A stretch of 64,000 nt of DNA, taken from assembly GCF_004210375.1 (NCBI RefSeq), contig NC_134837.1:165643310-165707309 (forward strand), in the 5' to 3' direction. Below the pieces are notes generated by a model. The model did no database searches. It was not told the DNA's origin and saw only the letters and a list, made by a program, of their open reading frames with translations. Shown here piece after piece: positions 1 through 12,900 of the stretch; positions within the stretch are counted from its first letter, which is position 1, and every line of letters starts with the position of its first letter. This DNA is from Tachypleus tridentatus (Eukaryota > Arthropoda > Merostomata > Xiphosura > Limulidae). The position numbers were made by a program, and so were the translations under genes.

Positions 1-1100
1 AGAATTAATGCAGTCATCTTGTTTGATTTCATTTCTGTTTATTAACTGCTCATAATGTGGACTACTGCTTAAATATTTGTTAGTAAAAACTGAAGGAAAA
101 CCAAAAGTTAATGACCTAGCTATCTCATAATGATTGGTTACTAGCCTTCCTTCATCATCTTTCAAGGGTACTGTCCCCATTCTAACATTTGTTTACCCTT
201 AATGTATTTAAAGAAATCCCTACTGTTAATTTTTACACTTTCAGTGAACCTTTATGATGTCCTAATTTTACATTTCACCAAATTTCTTAATATTCTATAA
301 TCTTTTATGTCTCCTGTAAAACCAGTCAATTTAAATTTCTTAAATTTATAATGTTTTTCATTTTATTTCTTAAACTCTTTGTGAGCCAACCTGGTTTTTT
401 TACTTACAGCTACCCCTTTCTACAAGGAATATGTTTACCCTGAATAGTTAAAAACACTTCCACATGAAATCAATATCTTCAAACAATTCAACTGTCCAAT
501 TCACAACAAGTAATTGTTGTCACATTCTTTGAAAATTTTCAATCAAAACATTATTTGTTATCTCCATATGTAGCAAAACATCAAACCTAACAATTCAATG
601 ATCACTTGAACCCAGATGTTCCCAATTTCCACTCTCTTGATAATTTCTATGTTTTAAGTTAGCAATAAATCTAAAATAGCTTTGTTTCTAGCAGATTCCT
701 TGACTAACCGATGAAGAAAGCCATCTTCAACAGTTTCCAAAAACCTTTTTATCACATGATTTGACTCTACCGTTTTTCCAATACGTATGCCCGAAACTAA
801 AATCACCCATAATTATGACTTCATTAACAGCTGAAAATGTTAATCTTGTTGGTAAGTTTCTCACTAATTTTATCAATGTGATTTATTGATATGTAACAAA
901 TTCTCACAAAGCCTTTTTCCTTTATATCCACTAACAGAAATCCATATGGATTCTATCTTCTTACTATTATCTTTAATATCCTCAACTTCAACAGGATGTA
1001 ACTCGCATTTTACACACAAAGCCATTCTTTTTCCCCTTTTTGAGTCTCTTCTTATCAAATAACCTGTAACCCTGTATTTCAAAGAAACTTTGTCATAAAA
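1..1100 (-). mobile_element. CR1-like LINE fragment: endonuclease and linker region
   Basis: Minus-strand translation gives a broken but readable non-LTR retrotransposon ORF2. From 1082 leftwards it reads a GYLIRRDSKRGKRMALCVK-type segment and 'IESIWISV.GYKGKRLC', then 'EVIIMGDFSF' (the MGDFN endonuclease motif, near 785-815), then 'ETVEDGFLHRLVKES' and 'NKAILDLLLT' (near 650-750). The linker before the reverse transcriptase reads 'KFKLTGFTGDIKDYR', 'FFKYIKGK' and 'GTVPLKDDEGRLVTNHYEIA' (positions 1-400). These are the usual order and spacing for CR1/L2-type LINE apurinic endonuclease plus linker. Several frameshifts and stops make it dead. The reverse transcriptase would lie beyond the left edge. 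The clade assignment is from motif memory. Confidence 0.75.
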
Positions 1101-4100
1101 ATCATTTATGTTTAACCATTCCTACTAATGATCTAAAGTCATCTATTTCTTATACTTCTAGCATTGCAACAGGAATAATTAAACCTGTCTTTATAACTGT
1201 CTATATTAATTTCCTATACTAAACTTTTCTCTGCCTCTTATTCATTTTGCATGAAGGCTTCAAGTTTGTTTGTGATTTTTAGCAATGACAGTAAAAACCT
1301 TCTATTTTTGAATAGTAACACTCCTCTTACAAAGATGCCTTTCATAAAATGTCTAAAATCCAAGTGCATCACTTTCACTACCAAATGTCCTAGCAAAATC
1401 CCAATTTAAGTCTTCCTAAACAAGAAAAACACTCCAAACAGATTCAAAACTTCATAGCATGTTAGCAATATATATATATATATAAACTGACCAATATTCT
1501 TGTCAAAGGGCTATCTCACATTAGTTAAGAAACAACAACAATGAAGATTGTTGAAGGATTCCACTGGTCAAATACTCAAGTGAAAAAGAAAAGTTACTAT
1601 CACTTTTTTCTTTCTAAAACACAGTTTTATATACACTTCTCAATACTTCCATTAATATCATAAGAGTTTAACTTCCAGTTTGGTCCATTACTGAAGGCAT
1701 TTTAAAAATCCAGATATACAGAACATTGATATTTTCATAAAAAAGCAAATGTCCTATCAATAAACTTCAATATGTCATCTAGATCAGACAACTGGAAACT
1801 ATGTAACTTTTTATAGAGGAGGAAAAGCTCTTCTTGATGAAAGCAGTCCTAAGAAATTAAACAGACTAAGTAACGAGCTTGGGGTGTGGTAATGAAATCT
1901 TCTCATTGTGGTTTAATGGCATTTATCTTTTGTCTCACTTGTTTATTGAACGTTTTTGGTAGGAGTTTTGCTAGTTTCGATTAAAGTATTTGTTTATGTT
2001 GTTCATATAGACTTTCTGAAAGCTTTCATTACATTCACTCACAATTGCTAATGTAATAAGTTTTCTCCAGAACTGCCAAAAAAATCAAACAGTAGATTTA
2101 AATTAGTGTGAAGGAAGAATATAGAATGTTGTGATAAATACTTCCACTCACAGTACAGCAAACCTTTCCCCATGTTAACAGATAAGGAATTTTAAGTATT
2201 TTTTTACATTGACTTATTACTCTCCAAAAATAAATCACTTCAAAGTTGCATCATTGCCCAAATGTATACTAGCTTTTGTACAAATCCATTCAGTTTTTCC
2301 AGAAACATCACTGACAAACACACAAATAAGCACACACATGCAGTGGTGAAAACATAACCTGTCACATAGGGTAATATTTAAATGACGAAGCATAGTTGAT
2401 ATTTGCATTTCTTTAGTAGTAGTAACAAACAATAATATTGTTAATAAATATGATACAGTCATAAGTCATATTTCAATTTACTTTTCATGAATTGATATAT
2501 GGTACTGAATGACTGTTTGATACTAGAGCCATATCAAAAGCTCCTGACACAGCTGTATTAATGAAATATTGAGCTAATAAAGATACATATTGGAGATGTC
2601 ATTTTATTTACCAAAATAGAAATACTTTGTACAAAACCTTTGTTTGTATTAAACAAAGTTAAGAGTAATAATTATAATATGTACTTTAGTTTAAGTTCTA
2701 GCAATGTTTGCTTTAATTTAGAGACATTTAATTGACATTAAGGGGGGCTCCTTGTTACTGTCCCATTCATTTAATCAAATATCTATTTGACTAAATCCAG
2801 TCTCAACCCCCAAATATTCAAGTTCTCTTCTGAACTCTCCCAGTTTTATTGCTTCCATCACATCTGAATGTAACCTGTCAGACAAATAAAATTACCAAAT
2901 TTACAGCAACTGCTACCAAAACGTAGGAAGCCAAAGTCTGGACATAATGGATACATTATTCTAATACTAAATCATTTACTGATTTATTCATTGAGATCTA
3001 ATCGGTAACCTGTAAATTGTAATCAGAGAACATGTTTAAATAAATCAGAAGTTTGAACCTCCTTTGACTGACAGAGTCAATATCCCCGTAGGTGCAAACC
3101 AGAATCCTATTTGCTTCCCCACTGGCAATAGCACACTGCTTGGAATTTAGAGGAAGTAGAAGGTAAAAAATTTATTAACGTTGGTACGACTAAGAGAGAA
3201 GTTAACAATAACTTGCATGTCACAATAGCATCATGCTCTCTCGCTAGGCCTAACATAATATGGACAATTGTAGAAATTGTTATAATAAAACTTAAAAATA
3301 TATATTAATCCCTCGTTGAAGATAACAGAAAGAAAATTAATACCTAGTACTAGAGCTTGAGTAATTTAAATATAATAACATTATCAAACAAGTATTAGGA
3401 ATAGCATTAACACAACTCGAACGCTTTGTATTACAGTTGACTGTTTGTATCTCTCACAATAAGTGCTAGGTGGCAGAAGAGAAAAAAAGAAAAGAAAAGC
3501 AGTTTTTCTTTCTCAATCATATGACACGCGTGAACGATATCAAGATATGTATTAGTTTTCAATATTATCGTACCCATAACTGTTATCCTGACCGTCTATA
3601 AACAGAATTTAGTATTCTTCACCATCTGTTTGAGCCTATATATATATATATAATATCTTATACAGATTATTTATTATTTATATATTAAACGTTTAAACAC
3701 CTAAACTCTCTCTACAGCATACAACAAGATAAATAAAAAATTATTGAAAACCTACAAATAGGAATCGTGAAAGAAAATAAGTAAACGAGGCTGGAAATAC
3801 TGTAGTTCCCAATCTTTTATTTACCTTGTTTGCTGGCTTTTTTTTATGCTCAACTATAGGCAAAGGATTACTTGTTATGGTAGCTAACTGTACATTTTAA
3901 TGATAATAGTTAATACGGTTCCTGATGATTTACTGAAGTTGTTAACTATTTGATTCCATTAGATCGAGATGTAGAATGTTAAGCTGCAGCCGGAAATTGT
4001 CATGGAGGTTTTTTGAGGATATAGTGAGCGTTTATAGTTTATAAAGTTATATCCTTGCAATTTATATCATGAACCATTATCGTGGACCATAATAACCTTA

Positions 4101-5225
4101 ATGGTATGACAAAATATTAACATAAGTTTGTTTATTTGTAGTTAAGCACAAAGCTACATTAGTATAAGATCTAAAAAGAAAAACAAAACAACAACAACCT
4201 TGAAAACATCTTTCTATAATTCACATGTAACAATGAAAGTCGAGTGTTATATCTCTTTCACAAAATATTAACATTGTTGAAATAGTCAAACTTTGTTTGC
4301 ATTGTGCATATATCTTTGTTTCTGCAAATCCACGTAATGGAATAACTAAAGTGTGCCTACCATGAATTTCAAGTTCCTCGTTTTGAGCATTTTAGCTCTC
4401 AATGAGCATTTCTGGGCCATAGTGTAGCTAAATAGCACTTGACAGAATTGTTAAACACTGTAGAATAAAGCACTTAGCATCTTAATGTGAATGAATAGTT
4501 ATCGTTTTTGATATCTAGATTAGACAGTACAACTTACGGTCAATTTCTATTAACCTAATAAAGAGTATAGATTGATGATCTTTCCAGTAATAAAACACGA
4601 GAACATTTGTTCATTTAAGTAATCAATTTAGAAATTACCCGTATATAGAGGTTGACTACGATATTTTAAAATGATTCAGTCAATTAGTCCAAGTTTTATA
4701 TTTTGTTATGCTGTATCTGCCGACCGTGTGACTTGACAGTAGCCTTGCAGTATGGTTTCCATTGCAATAGGCTCCATCGTAAAACTGCTGTGTTTCAACC
4801 ATACCTTTCCTCCTGGCAATTTTCAATAATCCATCTAATGTACGAGGTCGAGGGGTTTTCAGCACCCGTTTGAACAGTTACACCATTTAGAAATATATGT
4901 ATTTTGCACCCGATGATTAGAACAGAATTTCCTTGTGAGGAATAACACAAATACATGGTTCATTTTCCAGTTGTTTAGAATATAGAATAGTTAACCTGAT
5001 TCAAATGGATACACTTCTTGATTATGTTAAGTATTTTTTTCTGGAACGCGTGAAAGACTTTTAATGCAGACTTTTGGTTTCGTGGGTTTTATGGTGAAAA
5101 TAGTGTTCACTTTTGTTTCCTCGTGACCAATCGGTGAACATACAAATTAATTCTCACGCAACATCTAATCTCCATAATGAAAATAGTTAATGAATGAGAA
5201 GTTGATCAAGAATAGTTTATATTAT
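1101..5225. other. No gene recognised; AT-rich unique-looking DNA
   Basis: I see no convincing coding exon. Short (AT)n runs occur near 1471-1487 and 3638-3653. A 36 bp scrap of the family 2 SINE tail lies at 4128-4163. The stretch 2760-2900 reads a short open minus-strand segment ('MEAIKLGEFRRELEYLG') that I cannot assign; it may be a LINE tail or chance. Confidence 0.4.
4128..4163 (-). repeat. SINE family 2, tail scrap
   Basis: The segment 'tagttaagcacaaagctaca' matches the 3' tail of the ~125 bp tRNA-derived SINE seen complete at 22748..22871. The tRNA-like part is absent. Confidence 0.5.
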
Positions 5226-5328
5226 AAGTCTACTTTTGTAACGCTAAAATCAGGGGCTCAATTATTCTCGGTGAACTCAGCAGATAGGCCAATGTGGCTT
5301 TGCTGTAAGAAAAACACATACACACACT
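5226..5328 (+). repeat. SINE family 3, 5'-truncated copy
   Basis: It reads 'acgctaaaatcaggggctca', then 'cagataggccaatgtggctt' and ends in a CA-rich tail. It matches the complete copies at 23389..23511 and 59433..59558, but the A-box end is degraded. Confidence 0.7.
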
Positions 5329-6676
5329 AATTTTGTTTTCTTTGTTATATTGTAAGTATTCATAGAGTCATTACTTCATTTTTCAGTTTTATCTCACAGT
5401 TCTTATCACTTTACTTACATAAAATAGCAGGTCACACACATAGTCAACTCACTTTATTCACTTTATTTTAATTCTGAAAATAATTAATTAATTAGGAATG
5501 AACAGTTTTAAGTGCTAACCATTGCAAAAGCCGCAATGGCGAAATATTGGCTGAAGTAAAAAGTTCATCCATGATTATCTGGAGTATAAATGTTTTTTTT
5601 TCTAATTTTATTGTTTGTTGTTTGAGGTGTAAGTGAACCTTGTGCTACAGTTTCGAAAAATAGAAAAAGAATGATGTGTGCTATTTGGTTTTATTTTCCT
5701 TGAGAAAGTACAAGCTAGTTGTGGATAACGTCTACAATTGATAATTGGTTAGACGTGAACAAAATAACGACAAAATATATTTTTTCTTGTTTCAATATTT
5801 GTGATTATAATGACTTACTAACGTTTATAGTATAAACTGTAAATAGTGTATTTATGTTTTAAAATAATTTCTTGTCCAGTTTGTAAATTATGAGTTTTGA
5901 ATAACTTCTTAATAATATACTTTACCTTTAGTTACTTCTTACTAATTTTTGTTTGGTTTAATTTCACTGTTTATTTCATGTAACAGCTATTTCTTGATGG
6001 AAGATAATAACGTACAGTTCAATGAGTTCAGAACAAGTGATGGAAACTTGTATATTTCTTCCATATGTTTCAACCTCCTTATGGAAATGTAATTGATTGC
6101 TGTCTTTCTCCGATTGTTGTAACAAATTCTCCTTAAACGGCCTAGAGAACTAAAGGTTTAAGAGCTTTCCAAGAGCTACTGGAATCTGGTTGACTTGTTC
6201 GTCTCACCATGAATCACTGGTGGGCCTCTTTCTGGCTTTATTATGGTCAAAGTTATAGAAAGCGATAACCACTGATGAAGAATAATGGCTTTATATAACA
6301 AAAGTCGGAACTGAAAATTCCAAAAAAAAAACTAAGCTTTTGACAGTCCAGAAGTTCAAAAAGCATGACTTGAACCTTCATAGACAAGGTGTAACATGTA
6401 CTGCCTCTTCTCTCAACATTCATGGGAAATCTACTCACCACTATACTATAAGAACAGGTTCATTCCAAGTGGTAGTGGATTTGCAGTTCAAAGATCTTTG
6501 AACCTCTAGGCCTCTGGCATATTCTTCCCAGGCATTGAGTACAACTGTTCCACGTAGACGCTATTTATTCTGCCATTGTTTGATTATTATAGAAACAAAA
6601 CCTGTCTTCCAAAGATGGAACATTAATAAAACGACCTATATTGGTAACTTAAATTATCCCAGCTACTTTACAAGTA
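5329..6676. other. No gene recognised
   Basis: AT-rich sequence with no coding exon or repeat that I recognise. The short open frame near 6253-6441 has no protein-like features. Confidence 0.4.
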
Positions 6677-6739
6677 ATGATTAAAGATTCTGATCTGTTT
6701 ACTCCCAACTTCTTTTTGTTTTCTGACACAAGTAAGCAT

Positions 6740-7090
6740 ACTATTAAAATAGAGAGGATCGTAGCAATGGAAATAAATCTCTTAAATAACAGGCTCAAGG
6801 ATAAAACGATCAGAAGATATATTGGAGTAAGTAACATCTCCAAACACACTGCAAAATCAAAATGGAAATTGGCTGACCATATTGCTCGGTTAAAACACAA
6901 CAGGTGGACAAAAAGAATCACAGAATGGCAGCTCCGCAAAGAGGAGAGATCAAAAGCTGGATCACATAGTAAATGGCATGATGACATCATACAGAAAGAG
7001 GGTGTTCCATGGCCGAGAGAAGCATCAGATAGACAGACCTGGACGTCTTGGCCTTGCAATGGGCGGGCACAACCTAGAATAAATGATGAA
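6740..7090 (+). pseudogene. LINE 3' fragment (reverse transcriptase C-terminal tail)
   Basis: An open frame at 6677..7156 (159 aa) contains 'SKWKLADHIARLKHNRWTKR' followed by 'ITEWQLRKEERSKAG' and 'KWHDDIIQKEGVPWPREASD'. This matches the tail of RTE/BovB and related LINE ORFs, typically K-W-x-W-A-G-H-x-A-R-x-x-D-N-R-W-T and then R-W-x-D(D/E)I. No catalytic reverse-transcriptase motif lies upstream, so it is a 5'-truncated copy as left by target-primed reverse transcription. The frame is open for 159 codons, so the insertion is not very old, or the openness is partly chance. Any expression from it would be incidental. Confidence 0.65.
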
Positions 7091-7156
7091 AAAGAATTGC
7101 GACTACTTGTAGTTAACATAAAAGAATGTCATCACGTTACTGTTAAATTAAATTAA

Positions 7157-9067
7157 TACAAAATTCTTATATGACACTATCGGGTTCAGAAATCGTATTG
7201 AGATGTAACATTATTCAATAATATCTACAACGTTGAGAAAACATTTAGTTTTATAAATAAAACCTAGTTCTTATTTAAAACTATTCGAAAACAATAGGTG
7301 TATTAAGTTTTTCTTTCTTCTTGAACTAACAACTGGTTCTGATTACATCTCCAAAGATTAATTCCCATACCAGTTGCCTCGACCAAAAACATTCCTGTCA
7401 ATGAAAACAATGTGTTCACTATTTACTTCTTTTAATGGGGTTTAAAATATCAAGAAACTCCGTAATTATCCTTCAGTTTAGGAATATTTTAGTTTGGGAC
7501 CAAAGTGTGTATAATTTTCATTGCATTAAGAAAATACAGAATACATAAAGTTGTTTTCTTGACGCTATTGGTGCCATTCTTACCAAACAAAACATATCTC
7601 GGTATTCCATGTCAAAATCTTTATTTGCCTATAAAGTTGCACACCTACATATATTACATTCATGAACATGTTTGAATATGTACTAACTGGTTCATACATA
7701 ACAGAAAACATGCCTGTGCCTTCGCGCATACATATCCATCTTCTCATGCCAGCTGATGAATGCTTGCAAGAAAAGGCGTCATCGTTGCATGGCTAACCTG
7801 GTTTACACAATAACCAAAGCTAATGCCAATTGTGTTCTCTTACTGGAAGAGTTCAGATACTACCTAAAGGGTTAGATTACTCCAATTCAAATTGTATCAC
7901 AATAATTTACATAAATGTGCAACATAATTTTAATGTAAATATAGGAAAATGGTTCATATTTTCATTGGTTTACACATTTTAAGTTTTTTTTTACACCGTT
8001 AGAGCAAACGTCTGTACTGCATTTTAGGAAGATTGCTTGACACCTGCGTGACGATCAAATGCAGTTTTGCAAGAAAACACAATATAAATCTGTGTCATCT
8101 TACATCCAACATCGTGAATTCAATCATGAAGTTTATAGTTGCAAATGTCCGTTAACAAAACTTCATGTGTGTGCTCATAAAACAAGAATTGCAAAATCAT
8201 TTCAACAAATGGATTTGCTACAATTTCCAGCCGTTAAATGTTAAGACGAACCGTCAGTTTCTCTTGTATTTTATCTGATTTTTTTTTATCTGTCCTAACT
8301 GTGTATTTAATTAGTTTTGATCAGTTTGCTGTGCAGAAATTCCTCTACCACTCAGCTAGATAGATTATAAGACAAAATAAAATGTGTATAATAATATTTG
8401 TAGGCATCTTACTGTGGACTACCACTCAATAGCTTGGAAAACAAGGAATGCGTCTTACTATTGATCATTGATTTTCAATAACTAAGCATCCTAACCATTC
8501 ATGTTTTACTACTGCATTACCATTTCTTTAAAGTCTTTTGGATTTATCTATTTCACTTTACCACCATAATTAACTGATAGCGTGTACACAAGCTGGTTAT
8601 CAGCTTTTCAAGAGACAGATGGTTAAGAAATATTACATATCTGAAGAATGTTTTGACCTTTAAAAAATCATAAGAGAAGAAATCCTGATGAATACAGTGT
8701 TTTTAGGTGAAATCTACAGCAGAATAGTGCAATATACAGGGGTATATGTCATTGTCACAAACTGCACTTACATTAACTGCTGGATGCAGTCTTAAAGTGC
8801 AGATAAATTTTATATATTGCTGGGAAACTTCTTGGCTAACTCCAAAATATGCTGTTATGCCACCATATACATTCGGTTTCTCGGACCTTTGAACATTGGG
8901 GTTACCAGGAAGACAATATCTACATACACAAACTTGGATAAAAATTAATCTTAAAAATTCTGCTCAACTTATGAAAGCATAAATATGAAGTTATTATTAT
9001 CATAACTTTACTTTTAGTTTTAACAACGATTTACACTTAAATTGTAACAATTATGTTCAATGTTTTA
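7157..9067. other. No gene recognised
   Basis: No exon or family repeat is visible. The open frame at 8059-8244 has ordinary AT-rich composition and no recognisable domain. Confidence 0.4.
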
Positions 9068-9192
9068 GTTTTTTTTGTAATTAAGCACAAAGCTACACAA
9101 TGAGCATTCTGAGGTCTGCTCACCATAGTTATCGAAACCATGAATCTAATATTGAAAGTTCGCAGATATGCCACTGTCCCACTGTGGGGGGC
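9068..9192 (-). repeat. SINE family 2, near full length
   Basis: It starts with a T-rich strand of the tail and 'aattaagcacaaagctacac', passes a degraded B-box ('tatcgaaacc') and ends 'cactgtggggggc', the reverse complement of the tRNA-like 5' end. Confidence 0.75.
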
Positions 9193-9540
9193 ATTTTAGA
9201 GTTTACTCAACAGTGACATAATAGTGTTTTACGTCGGAAATTCAACTGCATGTTTTCTATAATTTTTATATTAGCCTGTGTTATCTATACAGCTTTTTAT
9301 TTAGCTGTTTTCCAAATTATAGTAACTTTTGGACTTTTATTAATGTTAATACCTTTAACTGTTCGTCTGAAATTTGTTAACTTAAAAATCTCAGACCAAC
9401 TATACTTCTTTTTATAAGCATGAGGATATTCATAAGATGTAACAAAAATAAATAAACAAATAGCATTTTCAATTAGCTAGTATAATTTTTGACAATTTCA
9501 CACAATGCATGAAATGTATAATTTCCAAGCCCTTCTATTT

Positions 9541-9562
9541 TGTGTGTGTGTGCGTGTGCGCG
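9541..9562. repeat. TG/CG microsatellite
   Basis: An alternating 'tgtgtgtgtgtgcgtgtgcgcgtg' tract; a simple repeat with potential for left-handed DNA. Confidence 0.8.
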
Positions 9563-9721
9563 TGAGAATATATTAGATCAAGTTTAACATTTCCTTGATA
9601 TAAAATAAAGGGAAGTATTTGGAATAATTATAATATTTAAATCATAAAATTTACTTTGATAACAAATGTTTAAATATTCTTTAAATATTTGGTTATTTTC
9701 ACCCTATAGCTTATTATTCTT

Positions 9722-9879
9722 TGATGGACAATCCCACTATTTGTTGGTAAAAAAGTAGCCAAGAGTCGGTGGTGGGTGGTGATGACTAGCTGCCTTCCCT
9801 CTAGTCTTACACTGTTAAATTAGGGACTGCTGGTGAAGATAGCCCTCGTGTAGTTTTGCGCGAAATTCAAAACAAACTA
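9722..9879 (+). repeat. SINE family 1, 5'-truncated
   Basis: It contains the body and tail only: 'gacaatcccactatttgttg', 'gtggtgatgactagctgcct' and 'gtagttttgcgcgaaattca'. The tRNA-like head with A and B boxes is missing, a typical 5' truncation. Confidence 0.85.
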
Positions 9880-9989
9880 AATCACTTACAAACTGCTTTT
9901 CTTTCGTCGTCTTTTCATTTGTTGGTTATAACATATTTCATGCTTATGGAATACATAGCACTTCGTTGTTTCAGTTATCGGTTCTACCA

Positions 9990-11215
9990 TACCAACCACT
10001 GAAGCATGCCAGATAACTTTAGAACTTTATATAAAAGACCCCAACCAATTGATACACATCCCCAGCAACCAATGAGCAACCTTTATAGAATTCACTATCA
10101 CCAGAACTAACTTTATGTTCAATGGCCAAAATGACCTAAAAAAATGGCCTAAGTATGGGGAATCTCGTGTCACCAGTTCTTGCCAACATTTTTATGACAC
10201 AGACTGAATTTCAAGCGATCAATTCAGCCTTACACCCTCCACTATACCGGTACACGTATGTTGACGATACAGTTGCTGTATTCACATCTACAGAACACAC
10301 ACTTAGTTTTTTTCAACAAAATCAACCTTATACACCCCAACCTGTGAACAGGAAAAACTAACCAAATCACACTTCTTAGTCTCGAGATCACTAGAACCAA
10401 TACACAATTCGAAACAGAAATCCACAGAAAAAGTACTTATACTGAATTATATGTTCCCTTGGACTCAGCACATAAAAGAAAAGAAAAACGTAACATATTA
10501 AGAAAGCAAATAAACACAACCACAAAGCTATGCTCTCCCAATAAAATTAACGTTGAAATAAACAAAATAAAACAACACTTCATCAACATTAAAAAATTTC
10601 CTTCAAAAACAGTGGAAAAAATTATACGCACAAATGTAGATCAAAAACAAACAAACAACAATAAATCCCAAGATACAACAAACTACAAAACATTATACTG
10701 TTGCATACCATATGTTCTCAACATCAACGAAAAAGTAACCAACATTTGGAAAAAAACTTATAACAAAACACAAGATTCCAGTAAACACTAAATTTATTCA
10801 AAAACCAGGTACAAAACTAAAGTCTATACTCTGTAAAAACTACAGTGGCAAACACAACACCAACATAATTTATAAAATACAAATTTATATTGGAGAAACA
10901 AGCAGAAAAATGGAAACTAGATTCAAAGAACACTAAAGAACAACTTCACACGTTTTTGAACATGCAAATCAAATAAACAAAACATAATCATGGAAAACAC
11001 CCAGATATTAAGTAGGGAAACAAATATAAACAAACGCAAAATCAAAGAAGCTCTAATTATACAACAACTCAAACCAAAATTAAACCCATATAAAGAACAC
11101 CTTTACACCAATGCTAATTAATAACCTAACATCCAACTGCAACTGTCTTTGTTAACCTGGAAATGACTTAAGAAGGTTGAAATGTTGTTCTATACTTTCA
11201 TTTAATAAAAGTTTT
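9990..11215 (+). mobile_element. Penelope-like retroelement remnant (RT and GIY-YIG)
   Basis: The frame at 10155..10361 begins MGNLVSPVLANIFM, the reverse-transcriptase segment that in Penelope-like elements reads MGSPLSPVLANIYM. The polymerase motif YTYVDDT follows near 10253-10270, so the catalytic Asp pair is intact. After a frameshift comes a lysine-rich frame (10459..10791). Positions 10868-10932 then encode YKIQIYIGETSRKMETRFKEH, a compressed GIY-YIG endonuclease core (Y-K-I .. Y-I-G-E-T .. R-x-x-E-H) that seems to have lost residues between the two halves. Next, 11000-11120 encode 'ILSRETNINKRKIKEALIIQ' then QLKPKLNP, matching the conserved end of the family's endonuclease ORF. Stops between the blocks make it non-functional. 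RT plus C-terminal GIY-YIG in this order is diagnostic of Penelope-like elements. Confidence 0.85.
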
Positions 11216-11242
11216 AATACCCATACGAGCCGTTTTGAGATA

Positions 11243-11335
11243 AAGTCTTTCGTTTTACAATGCTAAAATCAGGGGTTCTATTACTCTCTGTAGTCACAGC
11301 AGATAACCTAATGTGACTTTGATATAAGAAAACAC
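11243..11335 (+). repeat. SINE family 3, 5'-truncated
   Basis: 'tttacaatgctaaaatcagg' and 'aatgtgactttgatataaga' match the family 3 body. It begins within 30 bp of the end of the Penelope-like remnant. Confidence 0.65.
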
Positions 11336-11999
11336 TTTATCTTGAACTGTAGCTTTTGACTTTGTCCTATTACTTTTGTCTAGTATTGTATGTTAATATA
11401 ATGTAGTATTAGCAAGAGCAGTAATTCTAGCTGAAAAAAATTTTAGTCGCAAAGTCGTAAAAACGACGAGCTAAGTTTGACGACTCCTAGATGTCAGCAC
11501 ATTACCTAACGCCAGCTACTGAATTTTTTGATTTCATTGATATAAACATTATATGAATGCATTAAATATTATTCTGCTATGTGCTCTTAAATTTCATGTT
11601 TGTCATGCTTGAACTATTTATTTGAATTTACACCTACGAGTTTACAATAATGATATACATTTGTTATACTCTTTGACCAATGTTCATTTATAAATGTGGT
11701 TAGTTTTATAATTAATATATGGGCTTTGAGAGAAGCCTGAAAGAAAGAGTAGAGAATGAGTGTAGAATGGAAGCATACCATACATTTTACATTGTTTATT
11801 TTCATATGTTTCTTTTAATCATTTATTTCTAGGTTTGTGCAGTTTTTGCACATTAATTAGTGAAGAAAGTCGTTAAGTGGGTTTTGTTCCCAGTTCCTTT
11901 TGTTATTTGTCATTCATTCAGAGATAATGCCTGGTCCGTCCATTAGAAGTTACTTATAAATTTACAATTGTGTACAAAGGTCTACAGAAATGTTATTTA

Positions 12000-12900
12000 A
12001 AAGACGGTTAGGATGATATCTCAAGGCAACAACATGGGGTGAAGATAATCACTTAGTACCATTAAGTAATAATTGTCTTGGACTTTATCTTCTAAGAGTA
12101 TGAGTGCACCCAAACCATACCAGGAAAATGTGTTCCATATCATTACGTCACCACCAAAACCCTTCACTGTTGGAACCTTTTTGGAATTGTTAGAATTCTT
12201 TAGACTGGCACCATACGTGCACTTATCCAACTGTCATCGAGAACGTGGTGAAGAATGATTCATCTGACCATTATTCTCCACTGTTCAGTAGTCAATAGTC
12301 TGTGCTTTTTACACCAGTGGACGCATAACCATGCAGTGCCAGCTGTGATGAGCAGTTTGTACTCTGCAACTAGAGTATGGTATCATGTTCTATGAAATTC
12401 TTAACGGAGTGTTTTTGGTAAAACTGGCTGCTCTCGCATCAGATTGAAATTTGCGGTCAGTTAATCTACAGTTTCTGGCCTATTTTGTATCGCAGTTTGA
12501 ATTAATGTTTGGATATCATGGCCCTGGAATATTCGCTTCTGCCCACTGTTGCCCTTTCCTGATGATCTGTTTCTCTCGGTGTTCCATGCTGACATCATCT
12601 TGGACAACAATTACTCCTCTTCAAATCATTGAGATCTCTTCTTGGAGCCGTGTTAGTCATGATTATAAGCAACCAGGTCTGTCCACCATTCTTATGCATG
12701 ACCCTATCCATGTTGGGATGTTATTTGCTTAATTAATGGATGAGTCACTCCTGTGTGATAGCCTCTACATTGCATATACTTATTTTCTCTCATTTATCTG
12801 GGTGTTTCAATTTCTTTATTCACTACCTCTAGGTCGTGAGGAAGTAGAACCATCTTGATCCAAACTCTAGTATAGGAAATTGTAGAGTATCTAATACAAG
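12000..12900 (-). pseudogene. Tc1-type transposase fossil
   Basis: Minus-strand reading gives Tc1 transposase blocks in order: 'QWAEANIPGP' near 12510-12545, then, after frameshifts, a clean block at 12021..12230 reading VPTVKGFGGDVMIWNTFSWY, then GLGALILLEDKVQDNYY and LSDYLHPMLLP. The last block corresponds to the conserved P-T-V-K-(H)-G-G-(G)-S-V-M-V-W-G-x-F-S and Y-x-x-I-L-x-x-x-L-x-P stretch just before the second catalytic Asp. The DNARPH block with the second Asp and the final Glu lie downstream of a break and are not recognisable. I could not define terminal inverted repeats. Confidence 0.7.

Noticed and set aside
10459-10791. 110-codon open frame as a host gene
   Set aside because: It lies between the reverse-transcriptase and endonuclease blocks of the Penelope-like remnant, in the same orientation, and is part of that element.
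12073-12732. Plus-strand frames in 12.0-12.7 kb
   Set aside because: They are shadows of the minus-strand Tc1 transposase fossil.
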